Below are positions 10,914-20,221 of a stretch of DNA of 64,000 bases, piece by piece. Location: assembly GCF_024400215.1 (NCBI RefSeq), contig NZ_CP053748.1, positions 3,162,001-3,226,000 of the forward strand, in the 5' to 3' direction. The stretch comes from Massilia sp. erpn (GTDB taxonomy: Bacteria; Pseudomonadota; Gammaproteobacteria; Burkholderiales; Burkholderiaceae_D). Below the pieces are notes generated by a model. It saw only the letters and a program-made list of their open reading frames with translations. It was not told the DNA's origin and did not search any database. The stretch's first letter is position 1; each line of letters opens with the position of its first letter. The translations under genes were made by a program, and so were the position numbers.

Positions 10914-10979
10914 TCTGCATCAGCAAATGTCCCACCCTGATGTCAGGCACCAGAGTAGGACATTTGTTGATTTAGATCA
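10911..10979. terminator. Long hairpin shared by two convergent genes
   Basis: Two 22-bp arms (10911-10932 and 10958-10979) are complementary with three mismatches around a 25-nt loop. The loop holds a smaller palindrome at 10936-10947. The arms contain the TGA stop of the CoA-transferase gene and the TAA stop of mobA-moeA. There is no U-tract, so it may be a convergent-end hairpin or a dispersed palindrome rather than a classical intrinsic terminator. Confidence 0.6.
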
Positions 10980-12867
10980 GACCTTCGAAGGGGAGGATGG
11001 TGACGGGTTCGCCGGCGGCGACATTGCCTTGCTCGTCGGGGAGGATGATGATGCAGTTGGCTTCGGTCATGGAGCGCAGGATGCCGCTGCCTTGCGCGCC
11101 CGTCAGGCGCACTTCGGGTTGGCCGTCGGCGCCGAGGCTGACAATGCCGCGCTGGTATTCGGTGCGGCCGGCTTTTTTGCGGATCGCTTCGGCCGCGCGG
11201 GCGTGCAGCAGGGGCGTCTCATTGCCGTTTTCGACGCCCATCATGCGCAGCAGGGCGTTGCGGGCGAAGAAGTAGAAGGTGACCATGACGGCGACCGGGT
11301 TGCCGGGCAGGCCGAACAGGAAGGCGGCGTGGCCGTTGGAGCGGATCTGGCCAAAGGCCATCGGCCGGCCGGGGCGCATGCCGATTTTCCAGAAGCTGAC
11401 TTCGCCGAGCCTGTCCATCACTTCGCGCGTGTAGTCGGCGTCGCCCACCGACACGCCGCCTGAGGTGATGATGGCGTCGGCGCTTTCGCAGGCTTCGCGC
11501 AGGGCCGCTTCGAGCGCGGCCGGGTCGTCGCGCGTGACGCCCATATCGATGATGTCACAGCCGAGCCGGCGCAGCATGCCGTACAGCGTGTAGCGGTTGC
11601 TGTCGTAGATGCAGCCTGCCTCGAGCGGTTCGCCGATGGAGCGCAACTCGTTGCCGGTGGAGAAGAAGGCGACGCGCAGGCGGCGGCGCACCGGGACTTC
11701 GGCGATGCCGAGCGAGGCGATCAGGCCGAGGTCGGCCGGGCGGATGAGCTTGCCGGCGCGCAGGGCGGGCTGGCCGGCTTGTAAGTCTTCGCCCTGGCGG
11801 CGCCGGTTGTCGCCGCTGCGCACGCTGTGGCCGGCGAAAGTGACGCTGGCGGCGTCGCTGGCGCTGGCCAGTTCCTGCGGCAGTACGGTGTCGCAGCCCT
11901 CGGGCATGACGCCGCCGGTCATGATGCGCACGCATTCGCCGGGGCCGGGACGCAGTCCCGATGGCTGGCCGGCGTAGGCGATGCCGATGGTGCGCAGCGT
12001 GAGCGGTTCCGCGCCTTGCAACTGGTCGCCGTTGAAGGCGTAGCCATCCATGGCGGAATTGTCGTGGGCCGGCACGTCGATGGGCGAGATCAGGTCGGAC
12101 GCCAGCACGCGGTCGAGGGCGCTGCGCACCGCGACTTTTTCGACGGCGCGCACGGGCTGGATGAAGCTGCGGATGATGTGCTGGGCATGGCGCACTGACA
12201 GCGCGCCGGGATCGTAGTCTGACAGGCAACTGATCACTTGCTGCAGGCTGGGCGCGTGGCCGCGCTCCTCTTGCTGCAGCTGCTCCAGCGTGTTGATGTT
12301 GCGGAAGGCGGCGGCGTCGCTGAACAGCACTTCGGCTACGCGCAGCGCGCCATGCCAGCCGCCCATGCGCCGCATGCCGCTGTCGAGATACGCTTGCAGC
12401 TGGGGCAGGGCGCTGCGCTTGACCAGACTGAACACGGGATGGCGCTGGCGCTGCGGCACGCCGTGCTCGTCCGGCTCCAGAGTGACGGCCACGGCCAGAT
12501 CGGCGTCTTCGGCCTGCAGGGCGGCCTGCAGGCGCGCCGCCAGATCGGGCGGCAGGAAGGGCGAATCGCAGGGGACGGTGAGCAGCAGCTCGGTGCTACA
12601 TTGGCGCAGGCCAACTTGCAGGCCGGCCAGCGGGCCGGCGAAGCCGTCCAGCGCGTCGGCCAGCACGGGCAGGCCATAGGCGGCATAGGCTTCGGCGTTG
12701 CGGTTGGCATTGATGGCGATGTGGGCCACTTGCGGCTTGAGCTTTTCCAGCACATGGGCGACGAGGGTGGCGCCGCGCAAGGGCTGCAGCCCCTTGTCGA
12801 CGCGGCCCATGCGGGTGGCGCGGCCGCCGGCGAGGATCAGGGCGCTGATCTGGTTCTTATCGGTCAA
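10972..12867 (-). CDS. MobA-MoeA fusion: molybdenum cofactor guanylyltransferase + molybdopterin molybdotransferase
   Basis: One uninterrupted 631-codon frame encodes two molybdenum-cofactor enzymes. Residues 1 to about 203 are MobA: the GTP-binding LAGGRATRMGRVDKG, the metal-binding VPCDSPFLP, and the terminal NINTLEQL. Residues from about 207 to 631 are MoeA: DNSAMDGYAF, MTGGVMPEGCDTV, TSGGVSVGDADY, GLPGNPVA. MoeA inserts molybdate into adenylated molybdopterin, and MobA adds GMP to make the bis-MGD cofactor. There is no stop or ATG at the junction; the only candidate internal start is a GTG at the Val of LQQVISC. The start is a TTG one base after the moaA stop; the next ATG would remove the nucleotide-binding loop. 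The two enzymes are normally separate proteins. Confidence 0.85.
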   Translation of the reverse strand: MTDKNQISALILAGGRATRMGRVDKGLQPLRGATLVAHVLEKLKPQVAHIAINANRNAEAYAAYGLPVLADALDGFAGPLAGLQVGLRQCSTELLLTVPCDSPFLPPDLAARLQAALQAEDADLAVAVTLEPDEHGVPQRQRHPVFSLVKRSALPQLQAYLDSGMRRMGGWHGALRVAEVLFSDAAAFRNINTLEQLQQEERGHAPSLQQVISCLSDYDPGALSVRHAQHIIRSFIQPVRAVEKVAVRSALDRVLASDLISPIDVPAHDNSAMDGYAFNGDQLQGAEPLTLRTIGIAYAGQPSGLRPGPGECVRIMTGGVMPEGCDTVLPQELASASDAASVTFAGHSVRSGDNRRRQGEDLQAGQPALRAGKLIRPADLGLIASLGIAEVPVRRRLRVAFFSTGNELRSIGEPLEAGCIYDSNRYTLYGMLRRLGCDIIDMGVTRDDPAALEAALREACESADAIITSGGVSVGDADYTREVMDRLGEVSFWKIGMRPGRPMAFGQIRSNGHAAFLFGLPGNPVAVMVTFYFFARNALLRMMGVENGNETPLLHARAAEAIRKKAGRTEYQRGIVSLGADGQPEVRLTGAQGSGILRSMTEANCIIILPDEQGNVAAGEPVTILPFEGLI

Positions 12868-12868
12868 A

Positions 12869-13984
12869 CTAACCCCCAATATAGGACATTTCGACGCGCT
12901 GTTCGCTGCCGGAGCGCGACAGACCGTCGGTGTTGATGGTACGCAGCTCGGAATAGCGGTCACTGCGCACGCGCCACAGCGCGCCAATGGCGGCGCTGAT
13001 TTCGGCATCGCTGCGGCCGCCGCGCAGCAGGCTGCGCAGGTCGTGGCCGCGGCTGGCGAACAGGCAGGTGTAGAGCTGGCCTTCGGTGGACAGGCGGGCG
13101 CGCGAGCAGTCGTGGCAGAAGGCGTGGGTGACGCTGGAGATGAAGCCGATTTCGCCGCCGCCATCGGCATAGCGCCAGCGCTGCGCCGTTTCGCCGCTGT
13201 AGTTCGGATCGGCCGGCAGCAGCGGCATTTCGGCGTGGATGCGGCGGCGCAGCTCGTCGGACGCAATCACATCGCGCATATTCCAGCCGTTGGAGGCGCC
13301 CACATCCATGAATTCGATGAAGCGCAGGATGGTGGGCGTGTCCTTGAAATGGCGGGCCATGGGCAGGATTTCCTGCTCGTTCAGGCCGCCCTTGACCACC
13401 ATATTGACCTTGATCGGTCCCAGTCCGGCCTGCTGGGCGGCGTCGATACCCTTGAGCACATCGGCGACGGCGAAATCGACATCGTTCATGCGCTTGAAGG
13501 TGGCGTCGTCCAGAGCGTCGAGCGAGACGCTGACGCGGGTGAGGCCGGCATCCTTGAGCGATTGCGCCTTGCGCGCCAGCAGGGAACCGTTGGTGGTCAG
13601 GGTCAGGTCGAGCGGCTTGCCGCTGGCTGTGGGCAGCCTGGCCAGCATCTCGACCAGGCGCTCGAGGTGGCGGCGCAGCAGCGGCTCGCCGCCGGTCAGG
13701 CGGATTTTTTCCACGCCATGCTCGATGAAGAGGCGCGCCACGCGCGTGATTTCCTCAAAGCTCAGCAGGGAGGAGTGCGGCAGGTACTGGTAATGCTGGT
13801 CGAAGACTTCCTTCGGCATGCAGTACACGCAGCGGAAATTGCAGCGGTCGGTCACCGAGATGCGCAGATCGTGCAGGGGGCGGGCGCGACTGTCCAGCAC
13901 GCTTCCTGTCGCTGGCGCCAGGCTGGCGGGAATGGCCGGGACCGTACTGCGGCCGTCCGACACAAGGATGATTTTCTCGGTCAT
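12869..13984 (-). CDS. moaA: GTP 3',8-cyclase MoaA
   Basis: The protein has about 371 residues and is the radical-SAM enzyme that rearranges GTP in the first step of molybdenum cofactor synthesis. The N-terminal 4Fe-4S motif CNFRCVYC is present (Cys48, Cys52, Cys55). The C-terminal cluster motif is also present as FCHDC plus a third Cys 13 residues on, in YTCLF. The chain ends in Gly-Gly, the catalytic tail of MoaA. The ATG at 13984 is preferred, although an in-frame TTG at 14011 overlaps the chrA stop and could be used. Its stop is one base from the start of the MobA-MoeA fusion, so chrA, moaA and mobA-moeA form one operon. Confidence 0.93.
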   Translation of the reverse strand: MTEKIILVSDGRSTVPAIPASLAPATGSVLDSRARPLHDLRISVTDRCNFRCVYCMPKEVFDQHYQYLPHSSLLSFEEITRVARLFIEHGVEKIRLTGGEPLLRRHLERLVEMLARLPTASGKPLDLTLTTNGSLLARKAQSLKDAGLTRVSVSLDALDDATFKRMNDVDFAVADVLKGIDAAQQAGLGPIKVNMVVKGGLNEQEILPMARHFKDTPTILRFIEFMDVGASNGWNMRDVIASDELRRRIHAEMPLLPADPNYSGETAQRWRYADGGGEIGFISSVTHAFCHDCSRARLSTEGQLYTCLFASRGHDLRSLLRGGRSDAEISAAIGALWRVRSDRYSELRTINTDGLSRSGSEQRVEMSYIGG

Positions 13985-14007
13985 GGGTGTTGCAAGGGGA
14001 AAAGCGT

Positions 14008-15324
14008 TCAACCCGGATACGATAGCACGACGCCAGCGATTGCACAGGTGGCTAAAAGGACTATGGTGCCCATCTTAAAACGGATGAGGGCGAGGCAGGC
14101 CAGGGCGCCGAGGGCGATAGCCGGCCCGTCCCAGCGCCCGTCCGGGTGGAAAACATGTTGGCCGAAAAATAAGGCCAGGCTGGCGATGACGCCCACCACG
14201 GCCGCCGAAATGGCGGTCAGCGGCGCCGTCATGCGGATATTGCCGCGCGTGGCTTCCACCAGCGGACCACCGGCCAGGATGAAGATGAAGGAGGGCAGGA
14301 AGGTGAACCAGGCCGCCACCGCCGCCCCGGCCAGTCCGCCCGCTGCCAGCCAGGGGCCGCAGACGGCATGGGTCCAGCCGCCGACGAAGCCGACGAAGGC
14401 GACGATCATGATCAGTGGGCCGGGCGTGGTTTCGCCCAGGGCCAGGCCATCCATCATCTGCGCCGGGGTCAGCCAGTGGAATGTTTCCACGCCACCTTGG
14501 TAGACATAGGGCAATACCGCGTAGGCGCCACCGAAGGTCAAGAGGGCGGCCTTGCCGAAGAACCAGCCCATCTGAGCCAGCGGCGCGCGCCAGCCGAAGA
14601 GGCCGGCCAGCAGCAGCCAGACGGCGCCGGCCAGCAGCAGGCCGCTCAGACTGGTACGCAGCAGGCGGCGGCCGCTGAAGCGGGCATGGGGCGGCGTCGG
14701 CGTGGCGTCATCGATCAGGGCGGGGCCGTCGTGCTGCGGGCCGGAGGTCGGCGTCGACGCCAGCTGGAACCAGGCGGGGCGGCAGTGGCCACCGAGCCAG
14801 CCGGCGAGGGCTGCCGTGGCGACGATGGCCGGAAAAGGCAGGTGAAGCATGGCGATGGCGACAAAAGCGCCGAGGGCGATGCCCGCCAGCGCGGCATTGC
14901 GCAAAGTGCGACGGCCCACGCGCCAGGCGGCGGCCAGCACGATGGCGACCACGGCCGGCTTGATGCCGTAGAGGATGCCGGCGATCAGCGGCAGGCTGCC
15001 GTAAGCGAGGTAGATCCAGGATAAAGCCATTATGATGAGTAAAGATGGCAGGATGAAGAGCGTGCCGGCGATGATGCCGCCGCGTGTCTTGTGCATCAGC
15101 CAGCCGATATACACGGCGAGCTGGGTGGCTTCCGGGCCGGGCAGCAGCATGCAGTAGTTGAGCGCGTGCAGGAAGCGCTGTTCCGAGATCCAGCGCCGTT
15201 TTTCCACCAGCTCGCTGTGCATCATGGCGATCTGCCCGGCTGGGCCGCCAAAGCTGATGAAGCCGAGTTTCAGCCAGTAGCGGACGGCGCTGCGCAGGCT
15301 GACGGAAGCGGGGGCGTGGGACAT
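14008..15324 (-). CDS. chrA: Chromate transporter ChrA
   Basis: This 438-residue membrane protein is a full-length, two-domain member of the CHR family. The two homologous halves begin with [16 protein letters not shown] (about residues 18-33) and with [13 protein letters not shown] (about residues 265-277). Each half has about five or six hydrophobic segments, and the halves are separated by a Pro/Thr-rich linker. The family exports chromate using the membrane potential, and some members may move other oxyanions. It is the first gene of the run leading into moaA and mobA-moeA, overlapping the region where moaA may start. That placement is unusual and raises the possibility of an oxyanion link to molybdenum metabolism, which is inference only. 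Confidence 0.9.
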   Translation of the reverse strand: MSHAPASVSLRSAVRYWLKLGFISFGGPAGQIAMMHSELVEKRRWISEQRFLHALNYCMLLPGPEATQLAVYIGWLMHKTRGGIIAGTLFILPSLLIIMALSWIYLAYGSLPLIAGILYGIKPAVVAIVLAAAWRVGRRTLRNAALAGIALGAFVAIAMLHLPFPAIVATAALAGWLGGHCRPAWFQLASTPTSGPQHDGPALIDDATPTPPHARFSGRRLLRTSLSGLLLAGAVWLLLAGLFGWRAPLAQMGWFFGKAALLTFGGAYAVLPYVYQGGVETFHWLTPAQMMDGLALGETTPGPLIMIVAFVGFVGGWTHAVCGPWLAAGGLAGAAVAAWFTFLPSFIFILAGGPLVEATRGNIRMTAPLTAISAAVVGVIASLALFFGQHVFHPDGRWDGPAIALGALACLALIRFKMGTIVLLATCAIAGVVLSYPG

Positions 15325-15362
15325 GGCTTAGCCTTCGGTGGCAGGGGGCGGGCGGAAAAAAA

Positions 15363-15386
15363 GGGAAGCCGAGGCTTCCCTTTTTT
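15363..15386 (-). terminator. Bidirectional-looking intrinsic terminator after rne
   Basis: A perfect 8-bp stem (15363-15370 with 15373-15380) is flanked by A-runs on the left and six T on the right, so either strand gives a hairpin followed by U. It lies 30 bp after the rne stop and before the chrA start, and should end the rne transcript. Confidence 0.85.
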
Positions 15387-15415
15387 CAGATTAGCAAGGG
15401 CCAGGCCCATGCCGA

Positions 15416-18400
15416 TCAGCGGCGGGTGTCAACCTGTACCAGCGGCTCGTCCGAGACCGGCGGCTGCGGCTTGCGCTCGCGTGGCACGCGCACGGGAGCC
15501 ACCACTTGGGCAGCGGCTTCCTGGGCGGCGCGCAGCTTGGCTGGATCGGTCGCGGCCATGGTCAGGCCAACCGAACCCAGCAAGGCGTTCAGGTCGGCTG
15601 CCGGTGCAGCAGGCTGGGCAGGGGCTGGCGCTGCTGTGCTTGCCACTGGCGCGGCGGCCGGAGCGACGGGAGCCGGCGCTGGAGCCGGTGCCGCCACGAC
15701 GGCCGGTGCGCTGACTGGCGCTGCCACGGTTTCCACTGCGGCGACGGCTGGGGCGTTGGCCTCCGGAGCTGGGGCTTCGGCGGCAGCCACTGGCACGGCA
15801 ACTGCTTCCGCTGCGGCCGGAGCTGCCACGGTTTCGGCTGAGGCGGCAGGTGCAGCAGCAGCCGGAACGCTCACTGGCGCTGCTTCAGCTGATGCTGGGG
15901 ACAGCGCTTCGGCGGCGGCCGGGGCAACAGCGGCTTCGGCAACAGCTTCGGCTGGCACGGCGGCAGCTTCTGCCACGGCCTTGACCGGCGCAGCGGCAAC
16001 GGTAGCTTCAGCTTGCACTGAGGCAACAGCGGCGACGGTTTCGGTCACGACAGCTGCGGTAGGCGCAACTGGCGCGGCGACTGGCTCGATAGCAGCTTCA
16101 GCAACGGTTTCGGCCACCACGGCGGCTGGCGCGGCTGTTTCCATGGCAGCGTTCACGACGGGCGCAGCGGCTGGGGCCGCAGCTTCGGCTGCCGCGACGG
16201 CGGCGATGGCAGGCGCCACGGCCTGGATCGCGGCTTCACCGGTGTCACCGGCTTCGCCATCGGCGGCGAATGCGCCGTCCTGAGCTTCACCGTCGCGTTC
16301 GCGGCGGTTGCGGTTGCGGCCGCCACGACGGCGACGGCGGCGCGGTTCATCGCCACCTTCGGCGCCGTCAGCGTCCTCGCCGTCCGGACCGGCATTGGCC
16401 GGCACTTTCACCAGGTCTGGCACATCCACGGCAGGCGTGGCGCCGGCCGGACCGACGCCGGCTGCGGCCAGTGCCAGTTCTTCCGCTTTGACTTCCGTTA
16501 CGGCAGCTTTCTCGCCGCGCGGCTCGCGTGGCGGACGTGGTGGGCGCTCGGCGCGCTCGCCGCGTTCCGCGCGTTCAGGACGCTCGGCACGTTCGCCGCG
16601 CTCCGCGCGTTCGGCGCGTGGCGCTTCGGCCGGCTGGCCTTCACGCGCTTCGCGTGGCTCGCGCGGTGGACGCGGCGGACGGGCTGGACGGCCTTCGGCC
16701 GCTTTCGGCGCTTCGTCCGTGCCGGCGGCGCGGGCGCCGCCTTCGCGCTCGTCGCGCTCGCGGCCCTTGGCGTTACGGTTACGGCCGCGTGGACCACGGG
16801 CGTTGCGGTCGCCGCGCTCGCTGCTCGACGATTTGCTGACGATGGCCGGTGCGGCTGGCGCAGCAGCTTCTTCTTTCTTGCCGGTGAAGAAGGAGATCAG
16901 CTTGGCGAAGAAGCCTTGCTCGGCCGCTGCGGACGCGGCTGGGGCAGCCGGTTTGACGGCTTCGGCGGCCGGCTTGCGGTCCACCATCGGCGCCGGCTGG
17001 GCCGGGGTGATGGTCTTGACCACGGCTTCCTGGCGCGGCTTGGCTTCTTCCTTCTGGCGCTTGCTGAAGGCCATATCGGTTTCGGCCTGCTCCGCCATGG
17101 TGTAGCTGGCGGCGCTGTCTTCCAGGCGCGGATCGTCGTGCTTGATGCGCTCCAGCTTGTAGTGCGGGGTGTCCAGATGCTTGTTCGGGATCAGGATCAC
17201 GGTGATGCGGTGGCGGTTCTCGATCTTCAGCACTTCGCCGCGCTTCTCGTTGAGCAGGAAGGCGGCCACGTCGACCGGCACCTGCACGTGGATGGCGGCC
17301 GAGTTTTCCTTCATCGCCTCTTCCTGGATGATGCGCAGCACCTGCAGGGCGGACGATTCGGTATCGCGGATATGGCCGGTGCCCGAGCAGCGCGGGCAGG
17401 TCACGTGCGAGCCTTCGGACAGAGAAGGACGCAGGCGCTGGCGCGACAGTTCCATCAGGCCGAAGCGCGAGATCTTGCCCATCTGAACGCGGGCGCGGTC
17501 ATGGTGCAGGGCGTCTTTCAGGCGCTGCTCGACTTCGCGCTGGTTCTTGGCCACTTCCATGTCGATGAAGTCGATCACGATCAGGCCGCCCAGGTCGCGC
17601 AGGCGCAGCTGGCGCGCCACTTCTTCCGCCGCTTCCAGATTGGTGTTGAAGGCGGTGGTCTCGATGTCGGAGCCGCGCGTGGCGCGCGCCGAGTTGACGT
17701 CCACCGACACCAGCGCTTCGGTGTGGTCGATCACGATGGCGCCGCCGGAAGGCAGGGGCACGGTGCGCGAGTAGGCCGTTTCGATCTGGTGTTCGATCTG
17801 GAAGCGCGAGAACAGCGGCACGTCGTCGCTGTAGCGCTTCACGCGATGCACCATATCGGGCATCACATGGCTCATGAACTGGTGGGCCTGGTCGTAGATC
17901 TCGTCGGTATCGATCAGGATCTCGCCGATATCGGGCTGGAAGTAGTCGCGGATGGCGCGGATCACCAGCGACGATTCCTGGTAGATCAGGAAGGCGCCGG
18001 AGCCGGCCTTGGAGGCGCCTTCAATCGCGCGCCACAGCTGCATCAGGTAGTTCAAGTCCCACTGCAGCTCTTCCACGGTGCGGCCGATGCCGGCGGTGCG
18101 GGCGATCACGGACATGCCTTGCGGCAGGTCCAGCTTGTCCATGGTTTCGCGCAGTTCCTGGCGTTCTTCGCCTTCGACGCGGCGCGAGACGCCGCCGCCG
18201 CGCGGGTTGTTCGGCATCAGCACCAGGTAGCGACCGGCCAGCGAGATGAAGGAGGTCAGGGCCGCGCCTTTATTGCCGCGCTCTTCCTTTTCCACCTGCA
18301 CCACGATTTCCTGGCCCTCGCGCAGCGCTTCCTTGACGGAGGCATTGCGCACGTCCACGCCTTCGCGGAAATAGCTGCGCGCCACTTCCTTGAACGGCAG

Positions 18401-18601
18401 GAAACCGTGACGGTCTTCGCCATAGCTGACGAAACAGGCTTCCAGGGAGGGTTCGATACGGGTGATGACGCCTTTGTAGATATTTGACTTGCGCTGCTCG
18501 CGTCCAGCAGTTTCGATGTCGATATCGATCAGTTTCTGACCGTCGACAATTGCTACGCGCAGCTCCTCTTGCTGCGTAGCATTAAACAACATGCGTTTCA
18601 T
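15416..18601 (-). CDS. rne: Ribonuclease E
   Basis: This endoribonuclease has 1,061 residues and organises the RNA degradosome at the inner membrane. Residues 1-30 and about 36-120 form the RNase H-like and S1 regions, opening with MKRMLFNATQ. The catalytic carboxylates fall in VSVDVNSAR and VIDFIDM. The zinc-link is CPRC (Cys402, Cys405). From about residue 545 the chain is low-complexity. First come Lys/Ala segments and an Arg-rich region with repeated RAERGERAERPE units, the likely RNA-binding tract. A final stretch of about 280 residues is almost entirely Ala, Val, Pro, Glu and Thr. The start at 18601 has the conserved N-terminus and a GGAG site, so upstream in-frame codons are rejected. 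Confidence 0.95.
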   Translation of the reverse strand: MKRMLFNATQQEELRVAIVDGQKLIDIDIETAGREQRKSNIYKGVITRIEPSLEACFVSYGEDRHGFLPFKEVARSYFREGVDVRNASVKEALREGQEIVVQVEKEERGNKGAALTSFISLAGRYLVLMPNNPRGGGVSRRVEGEERQELRETMDKLDLPQGMSVIARTAGIGRTVEELQWDLNYLMQLWRAIEGASKAGSGAFLIYQESSLVIRAIRDYFQPDIGEILIDTDEIYDQAHQFMSHVMPDMVHRVKRYSDDVPLFSRFQIEHQIETAYSRTVPLPSGGAIVIDHTEALVSVDVNSARATRGSDIETTAFNTNLEAAEEVARQLRLRDLGGLIVIDFIDMEVAKNQREVEQRLKDALHHDRARVQMGKISRFGLMELSRQRLRPSLSEGSHVTCPRCSGTGHIRDTESSALQVLRIIQEEAMKENSAAIHVQVPVDVAAFLLNEKRGEVLKIENRHRITVILIPNKHLDTPHYKLERIKHDDPRLEDSAASYTMAEQAETDMAFSKRQKEEAKPRQEAVVKTITPAQPAPMVDRKPAAEAVKPAAPAASAAAEQGFFAKLISFFTGKKEEAAAPAAPAIVSKSSSSERGDRNARGPRGRNRNAKGRERDEREGGARAAGTDEAPKAAEGRPARPPRPPREPREAREGQPAEAPRAERAERGERAERPERAERGERAERPPRPPREPRGEKAAVTEVKAEELALAAAGVGPAGATPAVDVPDLVKVPANAGPDGEDADGAEGGDEPRRRRRRGGRNRNRRERDGEAQDGAFAADGEAGDTGEAAIQAVAPAIAAVAAAEAAAPAAAPVVNAAMETAAPAAVVAETVAEAAIEPVAAPVAPTAAVVTETVAAVASVQAEATVAAAPVKAVAEAAAVPAEAVAEAAVAPAAAEALSPASAEAAPVSVPAAAAPAASAETVAAPAAAEAVAVPVAAAEAPAPEANAPAVAAVETVAAPVSAPAVVAAPAPAPAPVAPAAAPVASTAAPAPAQPAAPAADLNALLGSVGLTMAATDPAKLRAAQEAAAQVVAPVRVPRERKPQPPVSDEPLVQVDTRR

Positions 18602-19159
18602 TTTTATAAACTCCGCGACCCGAAGGCCGTCTCCAGGCCGCTCCGAAGAGCGGCAAACGTACACGGATATACGCGGGAGTTAAGGAGGCTGCGGGGAAAT
18701 GCCTCGTCATGCGGCGCAGCAGCGCAGAAGCGCTGCCGCCGCAAAGGGCGCATGAGGCTGATCGTCATGCCGAGTGCACGCACCGCGGGCAACTCATCCA
18801 TGCGGCCCGACAGGGTCGGGGGCGGGAGTATGCGGGCGTGCGCAAAGCGTCGGGCCGGGCCTCTCCAGGATCCCGGCGAAACGGCAAGCGTTATCAGCTT
18901 CATCAACCAGCGAGCAACGACTTGGGGGCTTGCTCGCCGGACTTATCCTAACAATCCAGCCAATCTAATCCCAGCACTCTTGCGCGCTATCCGATGGCCA
19001 CAGTGGTGATCACCTTGATTCGCGCATGGGTGTGCGTATACATTTTTTCCACCGAATTTGCATTTAGGCGAGGCCAGTGGATACGCCCCTGTGTAAAATG
19101 TGCTTTTATTCTTACACGTGCAGCAGCTTAAACCGCGGCAAAACGATTATATATTCAAA
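18602..19159. other. rne-rluC divergent region, structured rne leader
   Basis: No gene is seen in these 558 bp between divergent rne and rluC. On the minus strand, the presumed rne 5' leader contains several strong hairpins. One at 18637-18654 has a 7-bp stem and a UUCG loop closed by C-G, 36 nt before the rne start. A GC-rich hairpin lies at about 18711-18742, and another has 8-bp arms at 18911-18918 and 18930-18937. E. coli rne has a long 5' leader through which RNase E regulates its own mRNA; a similar role here is inference. A possible + strand promoter is TTGATT (19015-19020) with TATACA (19037-19042). Confidence 0.45.
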
Positions 19160-20182
19160 ATGAAGGACTTAGAGAGATTTTCTGGGAAGACAGGGCAAAA
19201 CAAGGCCTCCCAGGCCCAGCCAGCTTCCCCCACACCTGTCCTGCCGCAAGCACAATTCGTCACAATCACCGAAGAAGAGGCCGGACAGCGCATAGATAAT
19301 TATCTGTTGCGTGTTTGCAAAGGCGTGCCGAAAAGCCATATCTACCGCATCCTGCGTTCGGGCGAAGTGCGCGTCAACAAGGGCCGCATCGACCAGTTGT
19401 ACCGTCTGGTACAGGGGGATGTGGTACGCATTCCGCCGGTCCGTGTTGCTGAAAAGAACGAGGCCAGCGTGCCGGCCGCCGAATTCAGCATTATTTTCGA
19501 GGACAGCCACCTCCTGGTGATCGACAAACCGGCCGGCGTGGCCGTGCATGGCGGCTCGGGCGTTTCCTTCGGCGTCATCGAGCAGTTGCGCGCCTCCCGT
19601 CCGGATGCCAAATTCCTCGAGCTGGTGCACCGCCTCGACCGCGAAACCTCGGGCTTGCTCTTGCTCGCAAAGAAACGCACCGCCTTGACCAGCCTGCATG
19701 AACAGATGCGCGATGGCCACACCGACAAGCGCTACCTGGTGCTGGCGGTGGGGGACTGGAAGAATAAGCGCCAGCATGTAAAATTGCCATTGCATAAATA
19801 TACGACGGCCGACGGCGAACGCCGGGTGACAGTGGCGGCCGACGGCCAGCCTTCGCATACGGTATTCTCCCTGCTGCGCAAGTTTGAAAAATTTGCCTTG
19901 CTGGAAGCCGAGCTGAAAACCGGCCGCACGCACCAGATTCGCGTTCATCTGGCATCGTCGGGCTTCCCGATTGCTGGTGACGATAAATACGGCGATTTCG
20001 CCTTGAACAAAGCTTTGCAAAAAGCCGATGCCACACGTGGCGCACTGAAACGCATGTTTCTGCATGCCCATCAGATCACGTTTACCCACCCGGAATCGGG
20101 GAAACGCATGACGCTGAATGCGCCGCTGGCCGCCGAGTGCGAACGCTTCCTGCAAAGCCTGGGTCCGGCGCTGCCGCACTAA
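19160..20182 (+). CDS. rluC: 23S rRNA pseudouridine synthase, RluC type
   Basis: This RluA-family enzyme of about 340 residues converts specific uridines of 23S rRNA to pseudouridine. An S4 RNA-binding domain occupies about residues 33-80 (GQRIDNYLLRVCKGVPKSHI). The catalytic Asp160 lies in HRLDRETSGLLLLAK. The C-terminal KTGRTHQIRVH and DDKYGD motifs are intact. The gene is divergent from rne, the same neighbourhood as in E. coli, which favours RluC (positions 955, 2504, 2580) over RluD. The ATG at 19160 has a weak ribosome-binding site, and an in-frame GTG at 19100 would add 20 residues. It heads a + strand run with the HAD hydrolase, Rieske and sppA genes. Confidence 0.9.
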   Translation: MKDLERFSGKTGQNKASQAQPASPTPVLPQAQFVTITEEEAGQRIDNYLLRVCKGVPKSHIYRILRSGEVRVNKGRIDQLYRLVQGDVVRIPPVRVAEKNEASVPAAEFSIIFEDSHLLVIDKPAGVAVHGGSGVSFGVIEQLRASRPDAKFLELVHRLDRETSGLLLLAKKRTALTSLHEQMRDGHTDKRYLVLAVGDWKNKRQHVKLPLHKYTTADGERRVTVAADGQPSHTVFSLLRKFEKFALLEAELKTGRTHQIRVHLASSGFPIAGDDKYGDFALNKALQKADATRGALKRMFLHAHQITFTHPESGKRMTLNAPLAAECERFLQSLGPALPH

Positions 20183-20221
20183 CATACTATAGAGGAGCCA
20201 GCCGCTGGCCGGCTGGAGAAA

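Noticed and set aside
10910..10980. Two FNR-like boxes (nine of ten matches) at 10910-10923 and 10967-10980
   Set aside because: They form the ends of the hairpin arms between convergent genes, with no promoter to regulate. The match follows from the inverted repeat.
12868..13266. An N-terminal extension of the MobA-MoeA frame into moaA
   Set aside because: It overlaps moaA in another frame and has shadow-like composition (many Cys, Ala and Ser). The TTG at 12867 gives a proper MobA start.
15426..17105. Ala/Gly/Ser-rich open frames on the + strand opposite the rne tail
   Set aside because: They mirror the Ala-rich low-complexity rne sequence and have no start signals or recognisable domain.
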